Assembly (NCBI GenBank): GCA_914767885.1
Contig: CAJZBQ010000032.1
Location: 434,001 to 498,000 of the forward strand
Direction of reading: 5' to 3'
Source: Blepharisma stoltei
Taxonomy: Eukaryota; Ciliophora; Heterotrichea; Heterotrichida; Blepharismidae
DNA length: 64,000 nucleotides
Shown: positions 46,247 through 59,087 of the stretch, in pieces
How the letters are laid out: each line of letters opens with the position of its first letter
How positions within the stretch are numbered: position 1 is the stretch's first letter
Translations under genes and position numbers: made by a program
The notes under the pieces: generated by a model
Database searches by the model: none
Seen by the model: only the letters and a program-made list of their open reading frames with translations
Told to the model about the DNA's origin: nothing

Positions 46247-46831
46247 ATGGATCCAAAACATTTCAGGAATTTGTCAGGACTTTCTCCAGTTTCCTGAAAG
46301 CGTAAAAATTCTTCAATTACTGCTCTTTCTCAAGACTCATCGCCGTTAAAACCTATAAATCTGAGAAAAAACAGCACTGACACATTATTTTACGGAACTG
46401 CTCATGCAGCTCAATTTTATGCATTGAGCCTAATGCCAAGCTTAACTCTTCCTCTGTCTGAAAGCCCTGTAAGGAAAAAGGAGCTCGATAATTATTCACC
46501 TACTTCAACTATCAATGAATTCTTCAAGGAAAAAAGAGATTCGCCTAACATAAATTTTGATAAAAAAAGAAAAAATCCCAGATATTCCAGAGGTGTAAAA
46601 TCATATGATTTCAAAAGTAGCTCATTAAAACCCCTATATTTTAATTCACCAAGTCCGAGTAGCAATCTTAAAAGAACAAAAATGCTGCCATTATTTTCAG
46701 ATTGGGAACTAAAAGAGGCACTTAAGCCATTGAGAAAAAGAAATTTAAGAAATAAGAGAATGACTCTTGTAGCTTCAGTTAAGAGAATGGATTCTTACAA
46801 GCCTAAAGATTTTGATTTGGTAGGCTTTTAA
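46247..46831 (+). CDS. Hypothetical Ser/Lys-rich protein
   Basis: 194 residues from MDPKHFRNLSGLSP, with TGA as Trp at residue 17 (VSWKRKNSS); standard-code reading misses the first 59 residues. Rich in Ser-Pro sites (LSPVS, DSSPLKP, SESPV, RDSPN, FNSPSPSSN), suggesting a heavily phosphorylated, disordered protein. The C-terminus is basic (LRKRNLRNKRMTL). No domain recognised. Confidence 0.6.
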
Positions 46832-47127
46832 GCAAGAAAGTTATAAAAATGCGAGTACTTTAATTAAACAGTAAAAAAGCAAAAATTTTTTATATACAAA
46901 AATAATCCATCATCTCTAATAATAATTATTTGCCTATTTTTGAAAAATCCAAGATGTATTGCCTACCTAGTGCTACCATTTAAATTTACATCTTTGAAGC
47001 TATTACTGATTATTTCAATGACATTTTAATTAAGCATCTGCAATTTGCAATATTCTATCAAATCTGTGCGACATTTTTCTTATTATTTAAATTTTTATTA
47101 TTAATTTCTACAATGAATTATCAATTA

Positions 47128-50100
47128 TTAAATTGCAGCCATCTGCTTTGGCCCATATCCTCTCATATCTAGTGAAAATGACTTTGAAGTGCTTTCCAAG
47201 GGGAGGAATGTTGTTCCAATCAATGAATCCGAATTTGAGAAAAAATCTTCTTTATGTGTAATAATGATGCACTGAGAATTTTCTTCAGCGACTTTTTGCA
47301 AATAGTTCAGCAGCAATTGACAGTTATCAAAGTCAAGAAAAGCATCAATCTCATCCAAAATATAGAAAGGTGATGGCATAGCAGAATGGACCGCAAATAG
47401 CAGGGATAAGGCAGCAATCGTTTTTTCGCCTCCAGAGAGCTGCTCCATTTCATACATGCATCGCTTTCCAGGTGGAGTCGGGGAATATACAACGCCTCCA
47501 TTGTAAGGCTCATCACTGTCTTCAACATATAATAAAGCGCTTCCTCCATAATAGTTATTTTTAGAGCTCTTTGTCATTTCTTTGTAAATCCTATTGATTG
47601 CTCCTTCCACCGAGTTAAACATGTTCATAAAGCAAAACCTTCTTTTTTCCTTGATTTCTTGGAAATTTGCTTTAGCATCATTTAGAAGTCTATTGAAGTC
47701 TTCTAGTTGCTTTGTAGTTTCTTCTTCTTTTCTTTCTAAGTCTTCTAGTTTATCTTGATTAAACGTGCATTTCCCTGATGAAGCTAGCTGCTCCAGATTT
47801 TTGCTTTCTTTTTCAATCAAACTCGCAATACTTTCTGACTCTTTATCAAGCTGCTCAGAGCTCATTCTCACATATTTTACATCCAGTCCAGAAAAGTCAA
47901 TATCAGGTGTGTCATCATCAGTCCTTCTCAATGGCACATCTAAATTTTTCATTTGAAATTCTTCAATTCTCTGCTGTTTCTGCTGATATAAATATTCGAT
48001 AATAAAAATAAGGCATTTTGCCGAAACTAATTACCTCCGTAATTATTTTTCATTAAGCAATGTTTAGATTATGATGCTCAGTTTTCACGATGAATCCTAT
48101 CCCGCCTATTCCGGCGAGCCATACTATGAGCGGACTTCTGGTGCTAGGGAAGTGGAAGGCATAGTATTTTTCTGCTCGAATTAGCCCGAGAAGGGTTGAC
48201 CTCAGCTGGAGCACAGTCAAGTCGAATATGGTAGTGCGAGGTCAGGGAAAACCTTCAAAGCAGCAACTTTCCAGAATCACCTCGAAAGTCCTTCCTGGCG
48301 AGAAAATTGAAACCCAGAGCGACGACAGTGGTAAAAAGGCGTGCAACCCCGTAGGAGTAGTTAACAATATAGACTTAATAAGATAAGATATAAATGCTCT
48401 AGCTCTCTTTCCTCATTAGACAGATCTTTTTCTAATATAGAGCAAGCTTTTAATGTCTTATCAAATTTGTCTTGTTGCGACGTCAGAAGATCCTTCATAC
48501 GTTGGATTTCTTCTTTAAGCTTGTCCTCTGATGATTTTAGCTGGGCTTGGGCATCTTTTAACTTGTTAAGTTCTTTGTCAAGCTCTTGATAGCGATCATT
48601 TATTTTGGTTAGCTCAGATTTGTCTTTAGCGATTGAGCTTTTCATACGGGAGACTGCTTCTTCTGAGGACTCAAGGTTTAAAGAGGATAATTGCCATTCT
48701 ACTTTGCTGTATTCTTGGCGAAGGCGATTGATTTCCTCTTGCAGCTTGTTGGCTTCCTCAAGGCCTTTTCCTTCTAACGACTTGATATTTTCGATGCCAA
48801 GCTCTCTACAAAAGTCGCTAAATACAGAATCTTCAATTGAAGAAATTGATGACTCGATTGCGAAAAGCTGGTCTTTTTGTGTAGAAATTTGCCTCTGTAG
48901 CAAATTCAATTGGTTTTCAATAGCTTTGGTATCTTTAATCAAATCCTTTCTATTTCCCATCAGATTTTGCATTTTTTCGCTCATCCCTGCAATTTCATTA
49001 TCGATTGAAGCAATTTTATTTTCGTATTCTACTAGATTTTGCTTCAAATTAGCAAGTGTATTTTCTCCTCTCAAGCTTTGTTGTAGATCATGAAGTTGGG
49101 CCCTTATGTCTTCAGTTTCTTTTACTAGGATGTCGAGCTTTTGTGAGCCTTTTTCAAAACGCTTTTTGGAAGGAGCTGAACTGATCATTCCATTTTTTAT
49201 GGTAACTCCGTCTATTGTGACCACTTGCCGAATCCCTTTGACTCTTCTTAAAGATTCAGCTTTATTTATATCTTCAGCGACTACACGGGAGCCTGCAAAT
49301 GCAAGGACTGCTTTATCAAGGCCGTAATTTCTATCATAAGTCAAGATGTCAGGCAGCAAAGTCCCAAGATTTGACACTTGGTGACGTAAACTTTCATTGA
49401 CTTGGCCTTCAGGAACATTTTCAAGAACCACGATATCTTTCAGTAACGAATTTTCTTTTAGCTTTGTATGGACAAAAGCAGCAGTTTCAGCATCTTCTAC
49501 TACTAACTCTTCCTCCATGAGCGTGGCCTATTTTTGGAGTAAAACCTACATCGGCGAGCGAATAAAACAATTTTTTATTAAAAAAATATTTTTATATATA
49601 AGTGATAATTATTATATTGAATCTCTAGCTGATTTTGTTTAATTTTAAACAGCTTGTGTTTTTAAAACATAAATTTTACAAATTAAATTAATTTTTCCCT
49701 TAACATTATTCGAATTGGGATTTTATGAAAAAAAAAATTACCCTAAAATTTATTTTATAAATTTTTTTAAAAAAATATCCCACTTGAAGAACAAAAAATT
49801 TTTTGTTCGCTCACTGAAGGGGAAGTAAGTAATCGAGGATACTTCCTAAGCTAGCTTCAACAGCCATCGAGTAACGAGGTTGGATAGGCACTACAAGATC
49901 TCTAAAGAAACCTCGAACCTTTTTATTTTGCCTCATCATGTCTGCCACAATTGTTTTCTCTTTTTCTTTTTCTTTCTTAACTAAGCTTACTGTCTCATAT
50001 TCTCTAACTTTTCCTTCCAGCATTCTAAGCCTTTCTACAAGCTCCAACTCTCTTTCTTTATCCTTTTCATTTTTCATGGTCGCTTTCTTAATCTCGTTGA

Positions 50101-51472
50101 GTGTATCACTCCTAACTTCTTCAAAGCGCGATTTTTCGTCATTTTTTCTATTGAGCTGCTGCTCAAGGCCAGAAATATCTTCATCTAATTTACTCTTTTC
50201 TTCGAGTTTAGCATTGTGACTTTGCTTCAAATAAGAAAAATTCATTTCTTTAGAGCCGAGTTCTCGTTTGACCCTTTCCAGCTCTTTTTTCTCCATAAAA
50301 GATCTTAGTCCTGCTTCTTTTTTGAGCTGCATGTATCTTTCTTTTTGGGTTTCATCTAAATCGACCTTGAGTTCTTGAATTTGCTCATGCAATTTCTTTT
50401 GGATTTCTTCATCAAAAATGATTAATTCATTTTTCATTTGCTCGGACCTCTTTTTGCTGTTGTCTAAATTGGTCTTTAGCTGCTCCAGGCTGTCTTCTTT
50501 GGCTTGAATGCGTAATTGGAATTGCTTTAAGTTCTCTTTCAGCTTGTTTAGCTCAGGCTTTTTTATTAAAATCAAGTTATTTTTATTGGCCAAATCATCA
50601 ATGACGTTCATAAGCTCTTGTTCATATTGTTTAAAATTATTTCCACTTTCTCTCAATCCAACAGCAGATTTTTCTTTTTTTATTCTTGCATCTTCAAGTC
50701 CTTTCTTTTTACCATCAACTTGTTTATTTTTGCCTGCAATTTCTCTTTCTAATATAGAAAACTGCAGTAGCTGGTATGTGACTTGCAGAGCTTTGACTTT
50801 ATTAATTAGGTTCTCATAGTCTTTTGCATGGGATTTTTGCTCTTTTAATTTCTTTTTTTCATTAGTCAGATATGTCAATTTATTAGAAATCGTTTTCATA
50901 TTTTCTTCGCAGCTTTCCATCTGTGCCTTGCTTTCTTCATAGGCTGCTTTATAGTCGTCAGATCCTGAAATCTTTTCAAATAGGGCAGTGAGTTCTTTCC
51001 CGCTCTTCATAGCTAGAGAGTCCACTTGGCCTTGGAAAATCAAAAAGTTTCTGGCTTTGACTAAAATATTGAATCTCTGAAGGGTCTCCTGATAAGCATC
51101 ACTTGCTTGCTTGTTTTCATTTATGAAATATTCACTAATTCCAGTTGGTGAAATTGTGCGTTTAAAAATGATTTGTTCATCCTCTTCAGTATAAAAATAA
51201 AGCTCTACATAGGTTGAACGACAGTTGTCACTAACTTTTTCGTTCTCTTTACGATAGACAAGCTCTTTGAGATTGGTTGCACGAAGATCAGCTGAACGCA
51301 CTCCAAGGACGAAGCTTATAGCGTCCATTATGTTGCTTTTGCCGCCGCCATTTGGGCCTATAATAGCAGTGAAGTCTAAGAAAGGGCCAATATCGTGATC
51401 CTCTGAGAAGGATTTAAAGTTGTAAAGGTGGAGGTGATCAATACGAGCTCGGGCGCGATGAGGAACTGACAT
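47128..51472 (-). CDS. SMC1: Cohesin subunit SMC1, two IESs
   Basis: 1206 residues (family ~1230) after exact TA-to-TA removal of 49504-49825 and 47987-48388; no introns. The head has Walker A IIGPNGGGKSN (~40), FVLGVRSADLR and the SMC1-typical ILVKARNFLIFQGQVDSLAM. Long coiled coils flank a hinge (RGFFRDLVVPIQPRYSMAV...SILDYL|VVEDAETAAF across the first junction). The C-terminal head has PPGKR, signature LSGGEKTIAALSLLF (~1106), Walker B YILDEIDAFLD and SDSLIGTTF, which place it with SMC1 rather than SMC3. The Gly-Gly of the hinge interface reads MISSA. It is an ATPase of the chromosome-cohesion ring with SMC3 and the kleisin. Confidence 0.93.
47987..48388. other. IES in SMC1 C-terminal coiled coil, 402 bp, GC-richer core
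   Basis: Both ends lie in TATA (47987-47990 and 48389-48392). Removal joins EHLY|QQKQQRIEEFQMKNLDV and preserves frame. The middle (~48080-48360) is GC-rich relative to its surroundings. No clear inverted ends. Confidence 0.88.
49504..49825 (+). mobile_element. MITE family 1, copy j, 322 bp, in SMC1 hinge
   Basis: Decayed copy; the right hairpin partner GTTCGCTCACTGAAGGGG and the body AAGTGATAATTATTAT remain. TA at 49504-49505 and 49826-49827. Removal gives SILDYL|VVEDAETAA. Confidence 0.9.
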
Positions 51473-51578
51473 TTTAAAGATTTTTGTCTAAAGATACATT
51501 AAAATTAATCAATTTTAACTCGCTAAAATATTGGGAAATTAGCAAGTTTATCTAAATTTTTATAAATTTATCATTTTG

Positions 51579-52893
51579 TTATGTATTTTTATTTTGGTTT
51601 TCTGTTATTTCCCCCATGTGAACAAAATATTTTTTTGTTCGTTCAGAGGAGCCTTAATAAATTTTATAATAGTTTTTTTTTTAGAAATTTAAAAAATCCC
51701 AACTAGCAAAAATTGGAAAACACATATTAATTTAATGTGTAAAATTTATGTTTTAAAATGCATTTTTTTTTAAATTAAACAGAATTAGCTAGAAATTTCA
51801 TTTTACTTTTATCACTTATATATATATCAAAATTTTTTCATAAAAAAATTTTTTGTCTTCTATTTTTGAGCAAAAATAGGGTTTTAAAATGGTTTTGTTC
51901 ACTTGCTGAGGGAGTTAGCATTTTTGGTTTTAACAAAATTTTGCCAGCGCTAGGATTATCTCTATAGTAATTCAGCGCGGTATCAATTTCTCCTAAATCA
52001 AATTCATTTGCAATATCAGTCTTAAGAGTTCCTGACAGTTCTTTTACAATCTTTTTAAGTACCTTAATTAGATAATAAACTCCTTTCCTCTTGATAATTT
52101 CTTGTGTCCATAATCCTTCTATCTTTTTCCTATTAAATATCAATTCAGCAGGGTCAATTTCAGTAATTTTTTCCTGACTTAGCATCCCATATACATACAC
52201 AACTGAGTTTTTTCCTAGCAAATTTATTAAATTTCCAGTCATTTCTCCTCCAACACAGTCAAAAGCTGCTGTAGCATTTAAGCTATCTATATGCTTTTTC
52301 AGTTCATACTCAAAATTCCTACTAGAAGAATTCACTATGTATTTTGCTCCTATTTCCTTCAATGATTTTGCTTGTTCATCCCTTCTAACAACATTAATAA
52401 CAGGAATATTCTCTTTTATACATGATCTTAATATCATTTTTCCTAATGAAGATGCAGCTGCAGTCTGAATGATTGCCTTATGGCTATTTTCTTTGATGGT
52501 ATCCATTATGATGACTGCTGCTATAGGATTTGTAAAGCTGCAAGCTCCTTGCTCAAATGAAACATCTTTAGGCAATTGCATGCATTTTTTGGCTGATGTG
52601 ACAACGTATTCGGATCATGTGCCGTTTCCTACATCAGTGAAGCACGCAACCCGCTTGCCTTTCAAACTTCAGCCTAAAAACCCACTGCCGCTTTCAACTA
52701 CTGTGCCTGAGCCCTCAAAGCCTGGGATTAATGGATATTGATTTTGGATTCCGCCTCGAAGACATATGATATCTGACGGATTTATGGGAGCTGCCTCCAT
52801 ACGGATAAGAACTTCGCCTTTTGCAGGCTTAGGAATTGGGACTTGCTTTAGCCTAAATTTATTTGGGCCTTGCAAAAGAATAGCTCTCATCAT
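51579..52893 (-). CDS. Medium-chain (MDR) oxidoreductase, MECR/quinone-reductase-like, one IES
   Basis: 334 residues after removing 51606-51915, which falls near the 3' end: KPKML|TENQNKNT-stop. TGA is Trp in GFLGWSLKG and NGTWSEYV. N-terminal GroES-like fold (GEVLIRMEAAPINPSDI, IPGFEGSGTVV), then NAD(P)H-binding AAASSLGKMILR and VVRRDEQAK. No zinc-binding Cys cluster, so zinc-free as in quinone and 2-enoyl-CoA reductases; the NPSD and GLWTQ features fit MECR-like mitochondrial enoyl reductases best. No certain mitochondrial presequence. Confidence 0.87.
51606..51915 (-). mobile_element. MITE family 1, copy k, 310 bp, near 3' end of MDR gene
   Basis: Reverse orientation, decayed. The left CCCCCATGTGAACAAAATAT...TTTGTTCGTTCAGAGG hairpin is still visible. 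TA at 51606-51607 and 51916-51917. Retention would replace the last 8 residues by about 27 unrelated ones. Confidence 0.85.
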
Positions 52894-53224
52894 GGAGTTT
52901 ATTGATAATCATTGTAAAAGACAGTCAGAGCTAACAAAATTAATATCTGGCGTGCTAATTATAGAAATTTTAAAAGAAAATAATTGTTGTCTGGCTGGAA
53001 AATAAAAGAATATTCTGATCATAAAATTTTAATAAATATTCAACATCTTGCAAGTATTTGAATTTCATCTACCTATATAAAAACGAAATATTAAAAGTTA
53101 AAAAAACCAATAAAAAAAGCAACTTAAAAAAATTTGACTACATTCAATGTGCGATTTTTCATTATATTCTTTCATTATTTACCAAGTAATATGAGAGTTA
53201 TTTAATAAGTTAATCCGGGTATAA
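52894..53224. promoter_or_regulatory. Divergent intergenic region
   Basis: 331 bp between the start codons of the MDR gene (minus) and the ABC transporter (plus). It should hold both promoters. AT-rich; no specific motif could be identified. Confidence 0.4.
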
Positions 53225-55078
53225 ATGGGGAAGAAAATTCGAGGTGATACCCAATACAATAATGAAAAGCCGGTCTCATATTGAAAATTCCTGAAATTTA
53301 CAGCACCTTATTGCTGAAATGGCATCAACTGTTGCCAAAGATTAATCCTTCTTTCCTCGCTAACTTTACTTGTAGTTTATAATCTCCTTAAGCTTCTGGC
53401 CACAATTGTATTGAAGTCTATTGTCGATCAGCTTGCTGTCGGAGACGTTAACTATTACTACATCGGTGCCTTTTGCTTGCTCGAGTAAGTTTTAATCAGA
53501 TTTTTCATTGAGATTTGTAATAGTTTAAAAACTCTTTCGTTCGTCTTTGTGGAATCGAAACTCCAAACTGAACTTGCAGCAAAAGTGTTCAATCATGTAC
53601 TAAATCTAAGTATGAAATTCCACATAGCAAGAGAAACGGGAAAAATATTGAGGTGCTTACAAAGAGGAGCAACGTCAGTGCCTTTAGTGCTCAGAACGCT
53701 ATTATTTTCGTTTGGGCCAGTAATACTGCAGATTATGTTTGTGATGACTTATCTCTCACTGAAATACGAACTTTATTATCCTATGATTGTTCTAGGGACT
53801 GTCATTATATATATTATTTTCACTATTTTCGCGAGTGAATGGAGGTCCCAAATCCAGAGAAACATTAATGCAAATGATAATAAGTTTTCTCAAAAAGCAA
53901 CAGATGCTTTATTTAACTTTGAAACAGTAAAGTACTTTAATGCAGAAGACCATGAAACAAAAAGATGCAGCGCAGCCTTTTATGAATTTCGGAAAGAAAA
54001 AGTAAGGATGCATGCGTCTTTAGTGCTATTAAATACAGGTCAACAAGTTTGTATCATTTTGGGGACAAGCATTGCTCTATGCTTAATAGCTTACGAAATA
54101 TACCTAGGAAATAAAAAAGTCGGGGATTTTGTATTGATGCAAGGCTTTATAAGCCAGATCTACACTCCTCTGCAAGCAATAGGTGTCTATTATGATACGA
54201 TAAAACAAGCAATTATCGATATTGAAGGAGTATTTGGATTATTAAACGAAAAACTAGAAATCGAAGATAAGCAAAATGCAGTAAAGCTTGACCATTGCAA
54301 AGGGGAAATCGAGTTTAAAAATGTAGATTTTGGATATTCACTGGAATATCCTTTAGTGCTAAAAAATATCAATTTTAAGCTTTCTCCTGGCAAGACTATA
54401 GGAATTGTAGGAAAAACTGGCTGTGGGAAAAGCACACTTGTGAGACTTTTGTATAGGTTTTATGATGTGACCAATGGATCTATATTGCTAGACGGATATG
54501 ACATAAAAACCCTTTCCCAGTCATCATTGAGGAGGCATATAGCAATAGTGCCACAAGACTGCAGTCTATTTAATGATACATTAGGATATAACATAGCATA
54601 TGGCTCAGCATGGGATCCAAAATTTGATATGAATTCTAAACACACAATTGACAAGATAAAATGGTCAGCCCACCAAGCTCAGCTTGATAGCTTCACTGAA
54701 AAGCTGCATGAAGGGTATCAAACTATGGTAGGAGAAAAAGGAATTCGGCTAAGTGGAGGGGAAAGGCAAAGGGTGGCTATTGCCAGAGCCATTTTAAAGC
54801 AACCATCAATTTTATGCTTCGATGAAGCGACCTCATCACTTGATTCTTTAACTGAAAAGCAGATACAAAATAGCTTAGATATGGTAAGTAGAAATAGGAC
54901 AACAATTATAATTGCACATAGACTATCCACTATAATGAAAGCTGATGAAATTATTGTACTGAAAGATGGATGCATCATTGAAAGAGGAACTCATAAACTT
55001 TTGCTAGAAATTAATGGATATTATGCTCAATTATGGGCTGAGCAAGAAAGGGAATGCACAAATGAAGATAATAATTAA
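53225..55078 (+). CDS. ABC half-transporter, ATM1/ABCB7 type
   Basis: 612 residues from MGKKIRGDTQYNNEK, with TGA as Trp twice early on (SYWKFLK, YCWNGI) and a 15-nt intron at 53485-53499 (GTAAGTTTTAATCAG) joining CLLE|FFIEICN. The membrane domain has KVFNHVLNLSMKFH and FNFETVKYFNAEDHE, a hallmark of ATM1/ABCB7/HMT1. The ATPase has Walker A VGKTGCGKST (~389), Q-loop VPQDCSLFND, signature LSGGERQRVAIARAIL (~502), Walker B ILCFDEATSSLD and H-loop IIAHRLST. Family role: export of a glutathione/sulfur species from mitochondria for cytosolic Fe-S assembly, linking it to the CIAO2 gene. The start is set by extending the open frame upstream past the intron. Confidence 0.92.
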
Positions 55079-55203
55079 TATTAATTCAGGTCATTACCAA
55101 TTTAGAATACTGCGCCTATTCTAAACTTTTTGAATTATAAAACTCTTAAGATCACATATTTTGGTATTCTAATTTATTTCTATTAATAATGGTTCTAAAT
55201 TGC

Positions 55204-57262
55204 TTAAACTTTTACGTTGTTTTCTTTCGCCCACTTGTTAATGACCCTTACAATATATTCTACCTGTGGGTTGTTCGTGTTTCTCAAGATCTCCACAGTC
55301 TCAACCAATCTGTCTTTGCTTTCTTTTCCAGCTACAACCATCTGAAAAACTCCAACAGCAGCTCCTCTTTTGCCTTCCCAGTACTCAGGGTCAGGATCAA
55401 GTCTTTCCAGCACGTCAAAAGCTTTAAGTGAGTAATAAAACTGTCCCATTCTATAGCAATCATTCGCGATGAGTTGCAGCAATGAAAAAGATTCATTGGA
55501 ATTTTCCATATTGAAGTAAATACTCCAAGCCATACTTGGCTTACCATTCATTATATAAGCCCTGCAAAGTCAGCTTATATACGCATAATCCATTTTTAGT
55601 CTTTCATTCTGGATTAGCGACAGCGACTCTTCTGCATCTTTATACTCACCTGCAGCAGCTGATGCAATGCCAAAGTTCCAATTGAAATCATCATCGCTCG
55701 GGAAATAAGCTTTCACTGACTTAAGATAAACAAGCACGTCTTCGAATTGCTGAAGCAAAAAGAAGCAAGACGCCATGCATTGTCTGCCAGGAATTGTGTC
55801 ACATTCACTTGCAGAGGCCCCTACGAGCTGAAATAGGGTTTGCGCAAGCTTAAGGTGTTCTCTATTTTCTGTTTCTTGTCCAAGCATAGCATAAACGACT
55901 CCTTTAAGTATATATTCTCTAGGAACAGTTGGCTCTACATCTTTTATGAGCTTGAAGGCTTCCTGGACTTCATCATTTCTTAACTCCCCCCCCCCCTCCG
56001 TGAGCGAACAAAACCATTAGAAAAATCGCCATTTTTTGACCAAAAACCCACCCTCCGTGAGTGAACAAAATTTTTTTAATAGAAAAAATTTTAATGGAAA
56101 AAAATTTTGATATATAAGTGATAATTAGTATAATGAAATCTAGAGCTAATTCTGTTTAATTTTAAACAAATTGCGTTTTTAAAACATAAATTTTGCAAAT
56201 TAAATTAATATTTGCTTCCCAATTTTTGCAAATTAGGATTTTTTTAAATTTCGAAAAAAATTTTTTTATAAAATTTTATATATAAATTTTTTTTAAAAAC
56301 AAAAATTAACCCCCCTCCGTGAGCGAACAAAATTTTTTTGTTCGCTCACGGAGGGGGGGGGGGGGGGAGTAGTGATAAATTACTAAATTCAAACGAGCCT
56401 CAGGAATAATATCAATTAATGGGGGCAACACTTGCAAAGCATTTTCTCCATTTCTGAATACAACCAGGTTATGTCTTAGCAAATCACTGTCATTAAATAC
56501 GTTTCCACTTTCAGCAGCCGAAGAAATCCCCTTAAGCTCCTGCTCAGCCGCTTTTCCATTAAAAAGCTGAAATTGGTTACAAGCCTTTAAATTAACTGCG
56601 ATCACACTGTCAGGGTGCTGATTTAAGTAAACCTGCAAAATTTCATTGCTAACTTCAAAATAGTCTAGCTTGTAGTAGCACAAAGCAACATACACATTGA
56701 GTGCATTAAAATCTCTATTATCAAGTAATAATTTTTTATAAATATCATTGGCTTCATCAAAGTGGCTTCTCAAATAATGGATTGCAGCCATGCACAGCTG
56801 ATCTGGGGTGCTTTGACCTATTTTCTGATGATAAACCAATACAGCGTTTTCATCTCCACGCTTGTGAGCGATATGGAACATAAGTCTTACTAATAAAGGA
56901 GTTTCGGGAGCCTTCGTACACTCATCATAAGCTTCGTCATATTGGCATAGGGCATAATAGCAGCATGCCTTATAAGTATGAAGCTCAGGAGAATATCCAG
57001 GATTTTTCATGAGTTCATCATAAGCTTCTATAGCTTTTTTATACTCTCCTGCATGAAATGCTGAATATGCCAATCACAGTAACAGCTTTTCGTCTCGAGC
57101 GGCTGATTTTTGGATTTCAAGGAATGTTAAGGCGCCTAAAAAGTCTCGGTCGTCAATAAATGACTGCAGCTTAGGCATTTGCTGCTCTTTTCGCTGGACA
57201 TTTGGGACAGTTGCTTGCTGATTTGCTTTATGCCTTGATAATGCTGAATTTGGTCTATTCAT
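55204..57262 (-). CDS. IFT56: Intraflagellar transport protein IFT56 (TTC26/DYF-13), one IES
   Basis: About 556 residues of TPR repeats (family 554). TGA is Trp in [15 protein letters not shown] and AYISWLCRAY. Conserved blocks include [69 protein letters not shown] and YWEGKRGA. It is an IFT-B subunit that carries cargo in the cilium. The IES 55981-56369 lies between VIYH and RNDEVQEAF. Strict TA-to-TA removal leaves the frame one base short; a TTA at the junction would give VIYHLRNDEV, which is the family consensus. Confidence 0.92.
55981..56369 (+). mobile_element. MITE family 1, full-length copy l, 389 bp, in IFT56
   Basis: TA at 55981-55982 and 56370-56371. Nearly identical to copies c, e and f, with a long G run at the right end. 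The host junction is off by one base, as described in the gene entry. Confidence 0.92.
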
Positions 57263-57439
57263 TTTTATATTTTGAAATCCTGTTAAAGAGCTTACTTAGC
57301 TGTTTCGCTATATATAGCAATTAAAGAAAAAGAATTTTAATTGTTCAGAGCAATTTAGGTTTTCTTAATAATTTTAAAAATTGACTTATAAGAAATAAAT
57401 GAGCGTTTATATGAGCATTTATGACCTTTAATAAATATT

Positions 57440-58603
57440 ATGGGTGTATGCATATCTAGAGTAATTGGTCCTCAAATAACTAAAGAAGAATTGAAATCAA
57501 AAATATACACAGCGATAGATCTTGAGAAAGTGGGAGCTTTAAGTCATTTATGAAAAGTCTATATTCGACAGAGACCAAAATTTGTTCCTTTGTTTGACAT
57601 CAATGAGCCATTGATAGAGATTCAAGGAGTAATTTTAAATTAGGTTGAAATAAATAGTCTAGCTTTTGCAATTAGGGTAGGAAAGACAAGTATAGTTAAA
57701 TTTCTTATTGAAAATTGTAAGGCTAAAATTGAAGCAATGAATGATGTGTTCAATGCGGTTGGGAAAACTCCAATGGACGTCATTTGTGAGTATGGGCACC
57801 TCGATCTCTTGAAATATTACTTACCACTTTATCTTGAATTCAAAGAAATGCAAGCTACAGAATTTTCAATCCATGAGGAAAAATCAGAAGATTTTTCTAT
57901 TTTTAATTCAAAATTCCTCCAAAAAAAGCCGATGAAAGGTGCATCGGCCATACAGAGAGCTTGTGAAAGAGGTAAAATTGATATTGTTGATTTTCTTATT
58001 AATTATTTTGATAGTAAATCTATACCGGATGAGTTTAATGTACATAATGAAGACGAAAGAACAGGTGAAAATTGTGCTTTAATAAGCTGCCGAAACGGAA
58101 ACCTCGCACTTGCGATGCTTCTTTATAAGAAGTGCAATGCAGATTTTCACAAATTGAATAAAAGATCAGAAAATGCAATACAATTAGCAACTATTGGAGC
58201 CAATAAATATCCTTACCGAAAACATCTGGATTTATTGAAGTTTTTAATTGAAGAGCTCAATGTAGATGTGACTTATCATTATGAAGAAACTTTGATTATC
58301 TCAGAAAACCCTATGATCACTTCGTACTTAGAGTATAAACTAATACAAAAAGGCATAAGCCAAGCTAGAAAGAAAAATATTGAAAAGGAAAATGCTATTA
58401 AATCTGTAACTGGCGATGATTTGCAAGGATTATCTCCAGAAGTCATAGAAAAATTAAATAGAGCTGGAAGAGAGTTTGAGTTTACTGAAATATTTAGAGA
58501 GGAATTGGATGAAAAATCACAATCTCTTGTTAGCTCAATTAGTCAATTGGGGGAATCAGAGGATATCTCAATCCCAAAATTTTGGGAAGAAAAGCGAATT
58601 TAG
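57440..58603 (+). CDS. Ankyrin-repeat protein with myristoylation-type N-terminus
   Basis: 382 residues after a 15-nt intron at 57629-57643 (GTAATTTTAAATTAG) joining IEIQG|VEINSLAFA; TGA is Trp at ALSHLWKVY. MGVCISR suggests N-myristoylation and palmitoylation. Ankyrin-like helices: NSLAFAIRVGKTSIVKFLIE, KTPMDVICEYGHLDLLKYYL, SAIQRACERGKIDIVDFLIN, NCALISCRNGNLALAMLLYK and a diverged fifth. The last ~90 residues are a charged helix. Probably a membrane-anchored scaffold. Confidence 0.85.
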
Positions 58604-59087
58604 AAAAATAGGAAAATTTGTTGTCGATAATAAAAAATCTTATAAATAAATTTAATAATAAAAATATCTAATTATCATTTAAGATCTTTTTACTATTATT
58701 ATATATCAAAACCACTCAAAAGATACATTATTTAAAAAAATGATAATAAATTCGCTCTTAATCTAGATTAAAATAAAGAATAAGTAGTCATTAACTTTTC
58801 AGCATTCTTCTCAAAATCCTTCCAGAAATAGACATAAAAGTAGCCCATCTAAAAATAATTTTCTAGAATTAATAATTTTAAAACATTTTTTCACTAAGGC
58901 TTATTTTCTCATGCTTCTATTTTAATGGATTTCCTTTTTATAGCAAATTGAATTTCTGGATATGGTAGTTTCTTATTATGAAATTCAGTTATTTTTAATA
59001 GCTGATATTTACTCACTATTCTCTGCTATTAAATATATTTACTACTGACGTTAATCATAAAACATTAGAAAACCATTTATTTAGAAA
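58604..59087. other. Intergenic, AT-rich, nothing recognised
   Basis: No ORF, repeat or RNA gene was visible in this stretch. Confidence 0.45.

Noticed and set aside
49938-50819. Ser/Phe/Leu-rich plus-strand ORFs within SMC1
   Set aside because: Antisense of SMC1 coiled coil.
47128-51472. SMC3 rather than SMC1
   Set aside because: The KARNFLIFQGQVDSLAM and SDSLIG features fit SMC1.
51579-52893. Zinc-dependent alcohol dehydrogenase
   Set aside because: It lacks the GHE motif and the structural four-Cys cluster; fits zinc-free MDR enzymes.
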